This document shows positions 1 through 7,976 of a DNA stretch of 32,099 bases, in pieces. The DNA is taken from the NCBI GenBank assembly GCA_025935925.1, contig JAICUI010000036.1:1-32099 (forward strand). The letters run 5' to 3'. This DNA comes from Chloroflexota bacterium (lineage in GTDB: Bacteria > Chloroflexota > Limnocylindria > Limnocylindrales > CSP1-4). Made by a program: the position numbers and the translations under genes. The notes beneath the pieces were generated by a model, which saw only the letters and a list, made by a program, of their open reading frames with translations, was not told the origin of the DNA and ran no database searches. Numbering within the stretch: the first letter of the stretch is position 1; each line of letters opens with the position of its first letter.

Positions 1-1290
1 CCTCGCCCGCTGCCGGGCCCTCGCCCGCAGCCGGCGTGGCTGGAGGTGCTCGGCGTCTCGCTGCGCCTCGGGCTGACCTCGTTCGGCGGCCCCGTCGCGC
101 ACCTCGGCTACCAGCGCCGCGCGTTCGTCGAGCAACGCGGGTGGCTCGACGAGCGGGGCTTCGCGGAGCTCGTCGCGCTGTGCCAGGCGCTGCCGGGACC
201 CGGCAGCAGCCAGCTGTCGCTGGCCGTCGGGCGGCTGCGCGCCGGGTGGCCCGGCGCGATCGCGGCGTGGGTCGGCTTCACGCTGCCGAGTGCGCTCCTG
301 ATGGCGACCCTCGGCGTGGTCGTCGCCGGTGCCGCGATCCCGACCGCGGGGCCGATCGCGGGCGCCGTCGCGGGTCTCAAGGCCGCAGCCGTCGCGGTCG
401 TCGGCCAGGCGGTGGTCGCGATGGCCCGGCGGCTCACGCCCGACGCGCCGCGCCTCGCGCTCGCCGTCGCCGCGGCGGCCGTCGCGCTCGCCGTGCCGGT
501 GCCGGCCGTCCAGCCGGCGTTGATCATCGCCGGCGGCATCCTCGGCTGGGCCGCGTTCCGCGGTGGGCCCTTGGCGCAGCGGCCTGCTGACGCGGCGGAC
601 CCGGCGGACGCGGCCGACCCAGCGGACGCGGCGGGCACAGCGGACGCGACGTCCCGGCGCGCGGGCGGCCGCGGGACCTCCATCGCGCTCGCGGCGGCGT
701 GGATCGTCCTTGTCGCCGGCGCGCTCGCGCTCGGCGCCGTGGCCCGGGCGCCTGGGCCGGCGTTCGTCGCGGCCCTCGTGCGGGCCGGGGCGCTCGTCTT
801 CGGCGGCGGCCACGTCGTCCTCCCGCTGCTCGATGCCGGCGTGGTCCAGCCGGGCTGGGTAAGCCCGGACGCGTTCCTTGCCGGCTACGGCGCGGCGCAG
901 GCCGTCCCGGGTCCGCTGTTCTCGTTCGGCGCGTATCTCGGCGCCGTGTCGTCCGTGGGTCCCGGCGGCTACGCGGGGGCGGCCCTCGGCACGGTCGCGA
1001 TCTTCCTGCCCGGCATGCTGCTGCTGCTTGCGGCCCTGCCGGTCCTGCGCCGGCTGCGCGACCGTCCCGGGATCGCGGCGGCGCTCGCCGGGACGAACGC
1101 GGTCGTGGTCGGCGTGCTCTCGGCGGCGCTCGTGACGCCCGTCGGGACGGGCGGGCTCACGTCGATTCCCGCGGTCGTGCTCGCCGCCCTCGGATTCGTC
1201 GGGCTGGCGTCGGGCCGCGTCGCGCCGCTGGCCGTCGTCGCCGGGTGCGCCGCCGTCATGGCGGGACTCGGAGCTGCGGGACTCGTCTGA
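1..1290 (+). CDS. chrA: Chromate transporter (CHR family), 5' end cut by window
   Basis: Inner-membrane transporter of the CHR family, whose characterised members export chromate; the true substrate here is not shown. The frame is open to the left edge (reads ..PAWLEVLGVSLRLGLTSFGGP), so the start lies outside or the first few codons are missing; the first in-window start codon is the GTG at 46. It is a long-form, two-domain protein: the first CHR half carries FGGPVAHLGY and LPGPGSSQ, the second repeats the pattern with FGGGHVVLPLL and VPGPLFSFGAYLG. The halves are joined by an Ala/Asp/Pro linker built from 18-base repeats (589-648). Many hydrophobic helices follow in each half. The next gene is convergent. 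Family assignment is secure; the physiological ion is inferred. Confidence 0.9.
   Translation, partial: PRPLPGPRPQPAWLEVLGVSLRLGLTSFGGPVAHLGYQRRAFVEQRGWLDERGFAELVALCQALPGPGSSQLSLAVGRLRAGWPGAIAAWVGFTLPSALLMATLGVVVAGAAIPTAGPIAGAVAGLKAAAVAVVGQAVVAMARRLTPDAPRLALAVAAAAVALAVPVPAVQPALIIAGGILGWAAFRGGPLAQRPADAADPADAADPADAAGTADATSRRAGGRGTSIALAAAWIVLVAGALALGAVARAPGPAFVAALVRAGALVFGGGHVVLPLLDAGVVQPGWVSPDAFLAGYGAAQAVPGPLFSFGAYLGAVSSVGPGGYAGAALGTVAIFLPGMLLLLAALPVLRRLRDRPGIAAALAGTNAVVVGVLSAALVTPVGTGGLTSIPAVVLAALGFVGLASGRVAPLAVVAGCAAVMAGLGAAGLV
589..648 (+). repeat. 18-bp tandem repeat in chrA linker
   Basis: Three imperfect 18-base units (589-606, 607-624, 625-642) plus a partial one encode DAADPA, DAADPA, DAAGTA, DA. 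They form the flexible linker between the two CHR halves. Units differ by a few third-position and internal changes, so this is an old or drifting repeat. Confidence 0.85.
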
Positions 1291-1366
1291 CCGCGGACGG
1301 CGTCCGAGCCGCCGGGTGGGGCCGGGAGCGGCCGGCTCGCGGAGCCACCGGGTGCCGCCGAGCTGC

Positions 1367-2275
1367 CTACGCCGCCGCTGACGTCGCTTCGGGATTCTCG
1401 TCGGCCCCGTCGTCGCCGGCGACGGCCAGCAGGAGGACGAATCGCGCCCCACCGCCGTCGCGCGATTCGGCCCGGAGGTCGCCCGCCATCGCGCGCATCA
1501 GGCGCCGGGCAGCCGTCAACCCGAGGCCGGCACCGGTGCCGGCCGCGGCCGCGGACGGCGTCCGGTAGAACGGCTCGAACAGCAGGTCGCGCTCGTCAGC
1601 TGCGAACCCCGGGCCGCGGTCGAGCACCTCGATCTCGAGGGTCCGCGGATCGGGCCGTCGCGCCACGAGCTCGACCGGCATCCCGGCCGGTGCGTAGCGC
1701 GCCGCGTTGACGAGCAGGTTGCGGATGACCTGCGCGAGCGCGCCGTCGTCCGCGAGGACCGGTGGAAGGTCGGCGGGCACGGCGGCGCGGACACGGAGCG
1801 CGCGGTCGGCGCGCACCTCGCCGTCGATGACCCGGATGATCCAGTGCTGGAGCAGGAGCGGCCGCAGCTCGAGCGGGTTCGCACCGCCCTCGTGGCGCGC
1901 GACCGCGAGCAGGTTCTCCACCAGGCGGTACAGCCGCTCGGCCTCCTCCTCGACGGCCTCGACCACCTCGTTGCGGACGGGCCCCGGGATGTCCGATCCC
2001 GACCCGAGAAGCACCTTCGTCCCGAGGTGGATCGTCGTGATCGGCGAGCGCAGCTCGTGCGAGAGGATGTCGACGATCTGCGTCGCGTCGGGCGCAATGC
2101 CCCGGTCGGGGGTACCGCCGGTCACCGACGCGGACGCGGACTCGGACTGATCATCGGGCCCAGGCGCCGGATCGCCGCCGAGCGGCATCGGAAGGCGCGC
2201 GCGGTCGTCCGCGCGAGGGCCGGCGCCCAGCGGCCCTCGTCGTCGTTCGTCCCGTGCCCGGCTTTCGAGCCCCAT
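1367..2275 (-). CDS. Soluble sensor histidine kinase, no visible sensor domain
   Basis: Two-component histidine kinase of 302 residues. The H-box SHELRSP has its phosphorylated His at residue 73; the N-box is around 182-195 (IRNLLVNAARYAP), G1 is DRGPGF (219-224), the F-box is LFEPFYR (232-238) and G2 is GTGAGLGLT (246-254). I chose the ATG at 2275 because a GAAGGAG site lies 11 bases upstream; the frame stays open further upstream, but that stretch looks non-coding. The first 65 residues are charged and low in complexity, with no transmembrane segment and no PAS or GAF domain, so the kinase appears cytoplasmic and must get its signal from a partner. No response regulator lies in this window. 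It follows the ABC exporter genes on the same strand, 178 bases downstream of the permease stop. Confidence 0.9.
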   Translation of the reverse strand: MGLESRARDERRRGPLGAGPRADDRARLPMPLGGDPAPGPDDQSESASASVTGGTPDRGIAPDATQIVDILSHELRSPITTIHLGTKVLLGSGSDIPGPVRNEVVEAVEEEAERLYRLVENLLAVARHEGGANPLELRPLLLQHWIIRVIDGEVRADRALRVRAAVPADLPPVLADDGALAQVIRNLLVNAARYAPAGMPVELVARRPDPRTLEIEVLDRGPGFAADERDLLFEPFYRTPSAAAAGTGAGLGLTAARRLMRAMAGDLRAESRDGGGARFVLLLAVAGDDGADENPEATSAAA

Positions 2276-2424
2276 GTGCGCGATCACGCTCCTTCGTGCC
2301 TCCTCGCGGCACCCGGTGGTCGACCCGCCGGGCCATCGACCCGCCGGAAACGTCTGGGCAACGGCGCCGCCCACGTGGAGCGAGGCTACCGGGTGGTGGT
2401 CTCGCCCCGGCCGTCGATCGGCGA

Positions 2425-2441
2425 GCGCCCGTTGCGGGCGC
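2425..2441 (-). terminator. Possible hairpin terminator after ABC permease gene
   Basis: A 7-bp GC stem (2425-2431 with 2435-2441) and a 3-base loop lie just past the permease stop codon. There is no U-tract on the minus strand, so termination is only a suggestion. Confidence 0.3.
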
Positions 2442-2453
2442 GTGTCGAGTCGC

Positions 2454-3668
2454 TCACGCACGAGACATGTTCCGACGCAGGAGGAGCCAGCAGAGGAGCA
2501 GCAGGATCAGCGCGGTTGCAGCGAGGATCGCCGCCTGCCACGGCTCGCGGATCTCCCCGCGGAGCATGACGTCCTGCATCAGCGTGATGCCGTTGGTGAC
2601 GGGGATCGCGTACGCCGCGATCCGCACGGCGTCGGTGAACTCGGAGATCGGCACGGCGAAGCCGGAGAAGAAGACCGACGCGAGGAGGACGAGCAGCGAG
2701 AGCTGGACCGCCTGGCGCTCGGAGTCGGACACGATCGAGATCAGCAGCCCGAGGCCCAGCGAGGCGGCCACGAGGAGGGCGATGATCGCGCCGAGCATCC
2801 CGAACGAGCCGAGCATCGGGACGTTGAGCCCGGCGACGAGCAGGACGAGGCTCACGATGGCGATCGCGGCGCACAGCACGCCGAAGCCCAGGATCTTCCC
2901 GGCGACGACCTCCCACGACGACACGGGCGACACGCGGAACAGCTCGATCGCGCCGCTGATCCGGTCGCGCACGACCGACAGCGCGATCAGCGTCACGGCC
3001 ATGTGCTGGAGGATCAGCGCGAGAACCGCGGGCCCGAAGTAGCCGACCACCGTCGGGATGGTCGGCGCGATGTTGACGACGTTGGCCTTGGTCGGCTGGG
3101 CGATCACCTCGGGCGGGATCTGGGTCGCGTTCGGGATGCCCTGCTGGACCGCGTTCTGCTGCCCCTCCTCGGCGGCGCGCCGGATGATCTCCTGGTTGAC
3201 CGAGTTGGCGAACGTGTCCGCCATGAGGCCCGCATACGCCGCCTGGACCGGGTCCGCGATGTCGATCTGGACCTCGATCTCCGACTGCTGGCCGCTCTCG
3301 AAGCGCTGCTTCGCGTCGCCCGGCGCGATCGCGACGACCTCGACGTCGCCGGCGGCGAGGCGCTGTGTGGCCTGCGCCTCGTCGGGGACAACCGCCTGGA
3401 TGTCGAGGAACCGTCCCGCGACCTGCTGATACGACGCGACGTCCGTGGGCAGGCCGGACTGCGGCGGGATCACGAGGATGGTGGTCAGCGGCTTGCGATA
3501 GCCGCTGTAGCCGATCCCGAAGATCGCCATGACGAGGAACGGCCCGAACACGAGCGACGCGAGCACGCCCGGCCGCCGGCGGACCTCGACCAGCTCGCGG
3601 CCGATGAACGCGAGCAGCCGCGTGAGGGTCTTGGCGATCTCGATGAAGAAGGCCGCGATGACGCTCAT
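2454..3668 (-). CDS. ABC-2 type exporter permease
   Basis: Membrane subunit of an ABC-2 family exporter, 404 residues. It has the layout of the YhhJ/ABC2_membrane_3 group: an N-terminal membrane segment (about 38-55, FGPFLVMAIFGIGYSG), a long extracytoplasmic domain (about 60-205), then five to six hydrophobic helices to the C-terminus. The region from GYFGPAVLALILQHMAVTL, through RDRISGAIELFRVSP, is typical of the family. The ATG at 3666-3668 overlaps the stop of the upstream ATPase gene as ATGA, so the two are translationally coupled and form one transporter. Substrate is unknown; drug, lipid or polysaccharide export are all possible for this family. Confidence 0.9.
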   Translation of the reverse strand: MSVIAAFFIEIAKTLTRLLAFIGRELVEVRRRPGVLASLVFGPFLVMAIFGIGYSGYRKPLTTILVIPPQSGLPTDVASYQQVAGRFLDIQAVVPDEAQATQRLAAGDVEVVAIAPGDAKQRFESGQQSEIEVQIDIADPVQAAYAGLMADTFANSVNQEIIRRAAEEGQQNAVQQGIPNATQIPPEVIAQPTKANVVNIAPTIPTVVGYFGPAVLALILQHMAVTLIALSVVRDRISGAIELFRVSPVSSWEVVAGKILGFGVLCAAIAIVSLVLLVAGLNVPMLGSFGMLGAIIALLVAASLGLGLLISIVSDSERQAVQLSLLVLLASVFFSGFAVPISEFTDAVRIAAYAIPVTNGITLMQDVMLRGEIREPWQAAILAATALILLLLCWLLLRRNMSRA

Positions 3669-5110
3669 GCGGCACCCGCCACGTCATCGCCCGGGGCGTC
3701 CATCGAGCGGGGATCCACCGGCCCGTCGCCGTCGCGGGATCCGCGATCCTCGCCGCCGCCCTCCTGGGCCAGCATGCCCTCGCGTGCGGCGCGATCGTGC
3801 TCGACGAGCGTCGTGAACACCTCGTCGAAGGTGAGGTGGATCTGGCGCGCCGCGACGACCTTCCCGCCCGACTCCGACACGAGGTCGTCCATCAGCGGCG
3901 TCGTCGTGCCCGCGTCGTCCGTCACCGCGATGAACGTCCGCGACCCGGTGCTCCGGACGCGGCGGATGCCGTTGCGACCGGTCAGCGGCTCGGGGTCGAA
4001 CGCCGCGGCGGTCTCGATCTCGATCAGATCGCCGCCGCTGGCCCGCCGCCGGAGCTCGTCCGGTGTGCCGAGGGCGACGAGCCGGCCGCCGGCGATCAGC
4101 GCAACGGCGTCGCACTGCTCGGCCTCGGTGACGTACTGGGTCGTGACGAGCAGCGTCCGGCCGGCCTCGCGGAGCCGCGTGAGCTCCTCCCAGATGACCT
4201 TGCGCAGGATCGGGTCGATGCCCGCGGTCGGCTCGTCGAGGAGCAGCAGGTCGGGCTCGTGGACGAGCGCGCACGCCAGCTCCAGGCGGCGCTGCATGCC
4301 GCCGGACAGCTTGCCCGCTCGACGCCCGCGGGCGTCCCACAGGCCGACGAGCTCGAGCACCTCTCGGACGCGCCGCCGCCGGCGACGGACCAGCAGGCCG
4401 AACAGGCTCGCGACGAAGTCGACGTTCTCGTCGGCCGTCAGGTCCGGGTACAGCGCGAACTGCTGGGGCATGTAGCCGATGCGCTCGCGGGTGTGGCGGC
4501 GGAACCGCGTCGGGTTCTCGCCGAGGACGGTCACCTCGCCGCTGGTCGGCTCGAGCGCCCCGGTGATGAGGCGGATCGTCGTGGTCTTGCCGGCACCCGA
4601 CGGCCCGACGATTCCCAGGATCGTCCCGCCCGGGACCTGGAGGTCGATGTCGAACACCCCGACGCCGTCGCCGTAGTCGCGGCTGACGCCGCGGAGCGCG
4701 ATGACGTCGCTGGCGCGAAGCGTGTCGTCAGAGCGGACCACGTTGTCTGCCGGAGCGGACGCGGCCGGCGGGGTCGCGGCGTCGGCGGTGGGCGGCACGG
4801 GCACATCGGCCGCGGGCGCATCCGGAGCCGGGACGACCGGTGGAGCCACTTGGGGCGCCGGCGCCGCGGCCGCGGGCGCGACCGGTGCATCGGCGGGGGA
4901 TGCATGCGCGTCTTCGGGCATTGCGGCCGCCGGGGCGGGTGTCGCGTCGGGCTCGGCGCGTGACGGCGCCGTGTTGGGGACGGGTTCCTGCTGGAGGGGC
5001 ACGGCGTCTGAGGCCTCGTGCGGGCCGGCGGGCGCGCGTGTGGGCATGCGTCCGGGGGCAGCCTCCATCGTCGCGCGCGAGCCCTTGCGGATGACGCGCC
5101 GCCGTACCAC
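3665..5110 (-). CDS. ABC exporter ATPase with long Ala/Pro-rich N-terminus
   Basis: ATP-binding subunit partnered with the permease directly downstream (ATGA overlap). The nucleotide-binding domain begins near residue 136. Walker A is GPSGAGKTT (169-177), the Q-loop is in YMPQQFALYP, the signature is LSGGMQRR and Walker B is LLLLDEPTAGID. The switch position, normally His, reads Gln (TTQYVTEAEQCD), a variant I believe occurs in some ABC-2 ATPases. About 130 Ala/Pro/Asp-rich residues precede the domain. The start is unsure: a GTG at 5110, an ATG at 5068 with a weak AAGGG, and an ATG at 5047 preceded by GGAGG are all in frame, and none has ideal spacing. A shorter protein is possible. The C-terminus adds about 100 residues, the last part charged. 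Confidence 0.85.
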   Translation of the reverse strand: MVRRRVIRKGSRATMEAAPGRMPTRAPAGPHEASDAVPLQQEPVPNTAPSRAEPDATPAPAAAMPEDAHASPADAPVAPAAAAPAPQVAPPVVPAPDAPAADVPVPPTADAATPPAASAPADNVVRSDDTLRASDVIALRGVSRDYGDGVGVFDIDLQVPGGTILGIVGPSGAGKTTTIRLITGALEPTSGEVTVLGENPTRFRRHTRERIGYMPQQFALYPDLTADENVDFVASLFGLLVRRRRRRVREVLELVGLWDARGRRAGKLSGGMQRRLELACALVHEPDLLLLDEPTAGIDPILRKVIWEELTRLREAGRTLLVTTQYVTEAEQCDAVALIAGGRLVALGTPDELRRRASGGDLIEIETAAAFDPEPLTGRNGIRRVRSTGSRTFIAVTDDAGTTTPLMDDLVSESGGKVVAARQIHLTFDEVFTTLVEHDRAAREGMLAQEGGGEDRGSRDGDGPVDPRSMDAPGDDVAGAA

Positions 5111-5218
5111 GGGACCGTTGCAACGAAGGCGCGAGCCGCACCCGGTCGCTCCGCGGGTGCGTGTTCGCGCGCGCGAGGCACCGTGACGCCGTCACTCGCG
5201 TTCCCGGGGAGTCGCAGC

Positions 5219-6391
5219 ATGGTCGTCGCCGATCCTGAATCCCGCCGTGAGGCCGCGCGTGCGGCCGGCCTCCGGTTCAGCACCGACTCGCGCCCGGGAA
5301 TCGCCCGTCGCCGGTCAGGGCGCGGCTTCACGTACCGCGACGCCGAGGGCACGACCGTCCGCGACCGCGAGACGCTCGCCCGGATCCGTTCGCTCGCCGT
5401 GCCGCCCGCCTGGACGGACGTGTGGATCTGCGCCGACCCGCGTGGCCATCTCCAGGCGACGGGCCGCGACGCCCGAGGCCGCAAGCAGTCGCGCTATCAC
5501 CCCGAGTACCGCTCGGCCCGCGAGCGCGACAAGTACGACCGGATGCTGGCCTTCTCGCGCCTGCTGCCCGGCATCCGTGATCGCGTCGATGCCGACCTGG
5601 GCCGGCCCGGGCTGCCGCGCGAGAAGGTCCTGGCCGCCGTCGTCCGGCTGCTCGAGCTCACGCTGATCCGCGTCGGGAACGAGGAGTACGCCCGGTTGAA
5701 CCGGTCGTTCGGGCTGACGACGCTGCGCGACCGGCACGCGAGCATCCAGGGCGAGCGGGTCCGGTTCCGGTTCCGCGGCAAGAGCGGCGTGATGCAGGAC
5801 GTCAGCATCCGGGACCGCCGGCTGGCGCGCGTGGTCGGCCGCTGCCAGGACCTGCCGGGCCAGGACCTGCTGCAGTACGTCGACGACGACGGCGAGGTCC
5901 GCGACGTCCGCTCGGAGGACGTGAACGCGTATCTCCACGAGATCACCGGCGAGGACGTCACGGCGAAGGACTTCCGGACGTGGGCCGGGACCGTTCTCGC
6001 GTACCGGGCCCTGATGGCGCTCCAGCCAGGGGAAACGGATCGAGACGCGCGCCGGAACGTCGTCGAGGCCGTGCGCCGCACCGCGGAGTCCCTGGGCAAC
6101 ACGCCCGCAGTCGCGCGCCGGAGCTACGTCCACCCGGAGGTGCTCCAGGCGTACCTCGACGGCTCGATCGGCGAGGCGCTCGTGTCCGCCGCCGAGGAGC
6201 AGGAGGCGCCGCCACAGGGGACGACCCCCGAGGAGGAGGAGGCGGTCGTCACGCTGCTGCGCGAGCGCCTCGACCTCGACGCCGCGCGCGGCCAGCACCG
6301 GCGCCAGCGGTCGTCGGAGGCGCGGCGTCGCACGGGTCGGACAGCGGCCCGCCAGGTCAAGCGGGCGGCGAAGGCGGGAACGGCGCGATGA
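5219..6391 (+). CDS. DNA topoisomerase type IB (bacterial poxvirus-like)
   Basis: Type IB topoisomerase, which relaxes supercoils through a 3'-phosphotyrosyl intermediate; 390 residues. Active-site residues are readable: Arg151 (IRVGNEEYA), Lys188 (FRGKSG), Arg253 (KDFRTWAGT), Asn294 (LGNTP) and the nucleophile Tyr303 (RRSYVHP). Spacings to the tyrosine (152, 115, 50 and 9 residues) equal those I recall for the Deinococcus radiodurans enzyme, which also has Asn where the viral enzymes have His. The start is the ATG at 5219, with GGGGAG seven bases upstream; upstream in-frame codons do not look like protein. The C-terminal 60 residues are basic and probably extra DNA contacts. It overlaps the next gene by ATGA. 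The ABC ATPase gene is divergent, so 5111-5218 must hold promoters for both. Confidence 0.95.
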   Translation: MVVADPESRREAARAAGLRFSTDSRPGIARRRSGRGFTYRDAEGTTVRDRETLARIRSLAVPPAWTDVWICADPRGHLQATGRDARGRKQSRYHPEYRSARERDKYDRMLAFSRLLPGIRDRVDADLGRPGLPREKVLAAVVRLLELTLIRVGNEEYARLNRSFGLTTLRDRHASIQGERVRFRFRGKSGVMQDVSIRDRRLARVVGRCQDLPGQDLLQYVDDDGEVRDVRSEDVNAYLHEITGEDVTAKDFRTWAGTVLAYRALMALQPGETDRDARRNVVEAVRRTAESLGNTPAVARRSYVHPEVLQAYLDGSIGEALVSAAEEQEAPPQGTTPEEEEAVVTLLRERLDLDAARGQHRRQRSSEARRRTGRTAARQVKRAAKAGTAR

Positions 6392-7035
6392 GCAGCCTGT
6401 TGGACGCCGTCGGGCAGACCTTCGCCGACCTCCTCGGCCTGCCCGCCGTGGGGCTCGCCGGCCGCCTGCTGCTGATCGGCGTGACCGTGCTCTGGCTCGC
6501 AACCGCGTGGTGGACGTGGCGCGACATGGAGCACCGCAGCGGCGACCCGCTGTTGCGCCTGATCGCGACGGCAGGGATCGTGCTCGCGACGCCGCTCCTG
6601 TTCCCGCTGGCCGTCGCGGTGTACCTCATCCTCCGCCCCCGACGGCCGCAGGAGCCCAGCCGGGCGCTCGAGCTGCGACTCACCGAGCTCGCGGTGGCCG
6701 CCGACCCCGACCGCTGCCCGCGCTGCGGCGAGCGGACGGCCCAGGGCTGGCAGCGATGCCCCGCGTGCGGCCAGGTGCTCACGGTCGGGTGTCCCGCATG
6801 CGGCGAGCCGGTCGGACTCGACTGGCAGCTGTGCGCGTGGTGCGCGACCGAGCTGCCCTGGACCGACGCGCCGGCTGACGTGGGTCGCGCCTCGCCGCGG
6901 CCGGTGGCAATCCCGATCGTTCCCGGCGGCCGGCCGAGGGTCCCGGTGATGGCGGTGCCCGACGGGGCGACTCCGGGGGCCGTCGGACGGCGCGCGCCGG
7001 CCAGGACGCACGCGAGCCACCGCCCTTCCCGCTGA
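6388..7035 (+). CDS. Membrane protein with double zinc ribbon
   Basis: A 215-residue protein of unknown function, coupled to the topoisomerase gene by an ATGA overlap. Two transmembrane helices (about 21-42 and 57-82) are followed by a cytoplasmic zinc-ribbon region with four Cys pairs: CPRC (110-113), CPAC (124-127), CPAC (135-138) and CAWC (149-152). This is the pattern of a tandem (double) zinc ribbon. The last 55 residues are Pro/Arg-rich and look unstructured. Zinc ribbons of this type usually mediate protein or nucleic-acid contacts. Coupling to a topoisomerase could mean it tethers DNA-related work to the membrane, but that is speculation. Confidence 0.8.
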   Translation: MSSLLDAVGQTFADLLGLPAVGLAGRLLLIGVTVLWLATAWWTWRDMEHRSGDPLLRLIATAGIVLATPLLFPLAVAVYLILRPRRPQEPSRALELRLTELAVAADPDRCPRCGERTAQGWQRCPACGQVLTVGCPACGEPVGLDWQLCAWCATELPWTDAPADVGRASPRPVAIPIVPGGRPRVPVMAVPDGATPGAVGRRAPARTHASHRPSR

Positions 7036-7055
7036 CCGCGGACCAGACACAGGAA

Positions 7056-7092
7056 CGCCGCACGACCCGGGAGGGGACCGGACCGTGCGGCG
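7056..7092. terminator. Possible hairpin terminator, 9-bp stem
   Basis: A perfect 9-bp stem (7056-7064 with 7084-7092) with a 19-base loop lies between the zinc-ribbon gene and the convergent LEA-like gene. On the minus strand it is followed by TTCCTGTG, a weak U-rich run; on the plus strand there is none. It may serve both genes. The rest of 7036-7276 shows nothing else. Confidence 0.4.
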
Positions 7093-7276
7093 CGTCGTCC
7101 GCGATCGGCCCCGTCACAGGCCGAGCGCGGTGGTGAGTCGAGTTGCGAGACGAAGTCTAGGTGGGCGCCTGTCACGCGCCTGCGGGTCCGCCGCCACGAG
7201 GCGTTGCACCCGCATTACAGGGCCGCGGGATGGGCGACGAACGCGTTGCTCGTCGCCGTCTCGCGAGTGACGCCGT

Positions 7277-7480
7277 CTACAGCTTGTCGGTGCTCTCGTC
7301 GGCGCGGTGCTCCGCGTCGCGGCCGGCGTCGCGAAGATCGTCGCCCGCGTTGCCGAGGTTCTTCCGGATGTCGTCGCCGGCATTGCCGACCTTGTCCGAG
7401 AGGTCCTCGCCGTCGCTCTTGCGCCAGGCTTCCTTGGCCGTCTCTTCGCCTTCGCGATAGCCCTTCTTGAGGTCGTCCAT
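7277..7480 (-). CDS. Small LEA-like / stress-type hydrophilic protein
   Basis: A 67-residue, highly charged protein with no signal peptide or membrane segment. Residues 32-64 fall into 11-residue units (VGNAGDDIRKN, LGNAGDDLRDA, GRDAEHRADES), the period of late-embryogenesis-abundant group 3 proteins and similar stress proteins that fold as amphipathic helices on drying. The ATG at 7478-7480 has GGAGG nine bases upstream. Stop is TAG. Its leader GAGGAACCG resembles those of the genes starting at 9798 and 31700. A CsbD- or YtxH-like family is an alternative reading. Role in desiccation or osmotic stress is inferred from the repeat only. Confidence 0.75.
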   Translation of the reverse strand: MDDLKKGYREGEETAKEAWRKSDGEDLSDKVGNAGDDIRKNLGNAGDDLRDAGRDAEHRADESTDKL

Positions 7481-7665
7481 CGAACGGTTCCTCCGAGTCC
7501 CTGGGTGACGGCACGCCGCCGTCGGTGAGCCGATCGTCTCGTCCCGGCGATGACGCGGACGACCGCCCGTGCCGCCTGTCGCTTGCGGGTTGCTAACAGC
7601 GCCGCGGGTTTTCCCGGGCCGCTGCGCGCCTGCCGGCCGACGGCCGGCGCGTCCCGGACAGACGA

Positions 7666-7704
7666 CCGCGGACCGCCGGAGGTGGGGGCTCCGGCGGTCC
7701 GCGG
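7666..7704. terminator. Perfect 16-bp inverted repeat, 7-base loop
   Basis: Arms 7666-7681 and 7689-7704 are exact reverse complements around GTGGGGG. On the plus strand it is followed by GTCTTGTTC, a poor U-tract. This is by far the strongest hairpin in the stretch. Terminator is one reading; a core stem of a structured RNA is another. Confidence 0.5.
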
Positions 7705-7937
7705 GTCTTGTTCGGGAACGCCCCGTCACAAGCGTTCCCGAGGGAGAAGCGATTGGATTGCCGTTCCGACGTGCTGCGCTCGTCTCGACGTACCGGCAGG
7801 ATAGGAGCCGCGACCCCGCGCCCCGCGTCGCAAGGTGGCCGACCGCCCTGACGACCGCATTGCGGTCGCGTCCGGGTTTCCACGTGCCGGGGCCTCGACC
7901 GGGACGGCCTGGGCCGCGGGATCGAAGGGAAAGGAAA

Positions 7938-7976
7938 CGGGTGGCTCCCGGACCCCCAGTGGTCGAGAGCCACCCG
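7938..7976 (-). terminator. Rho-independent terminator for the HAD-like gene
   Basis: A 10-bp GC stem (7938-7947 with 7967-7976). Read on the minus strand it is followed by TTTCCTTTCCCTT. It lies about 100 bases past the stop at 8080, the only minus-strand gene that could end here. Confidence 0.6.

Noticed and set aside
2275-2461. Longer histidine kinase starting at 2461
   Set aside because: The extra 62 residues look non-coding, and a good ribosome-binding site precedes the ATG at 2275.
2274-4475. Very long open frame on the plus strand opposite the ABC exporter genes
   Set aside because: It is antisense to clear ABC genes, and its Arg/Asp-rich product has no domain. High GC leaves the opposite strand nearly free of stops.
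5018-5218. Longer topoisomerase starting at 5018
   Set aside because: The upstream part overlaps the divergent ATPase gene and is low-complexity; the ATG at 5219 has GGGGAG at ideal spacing.
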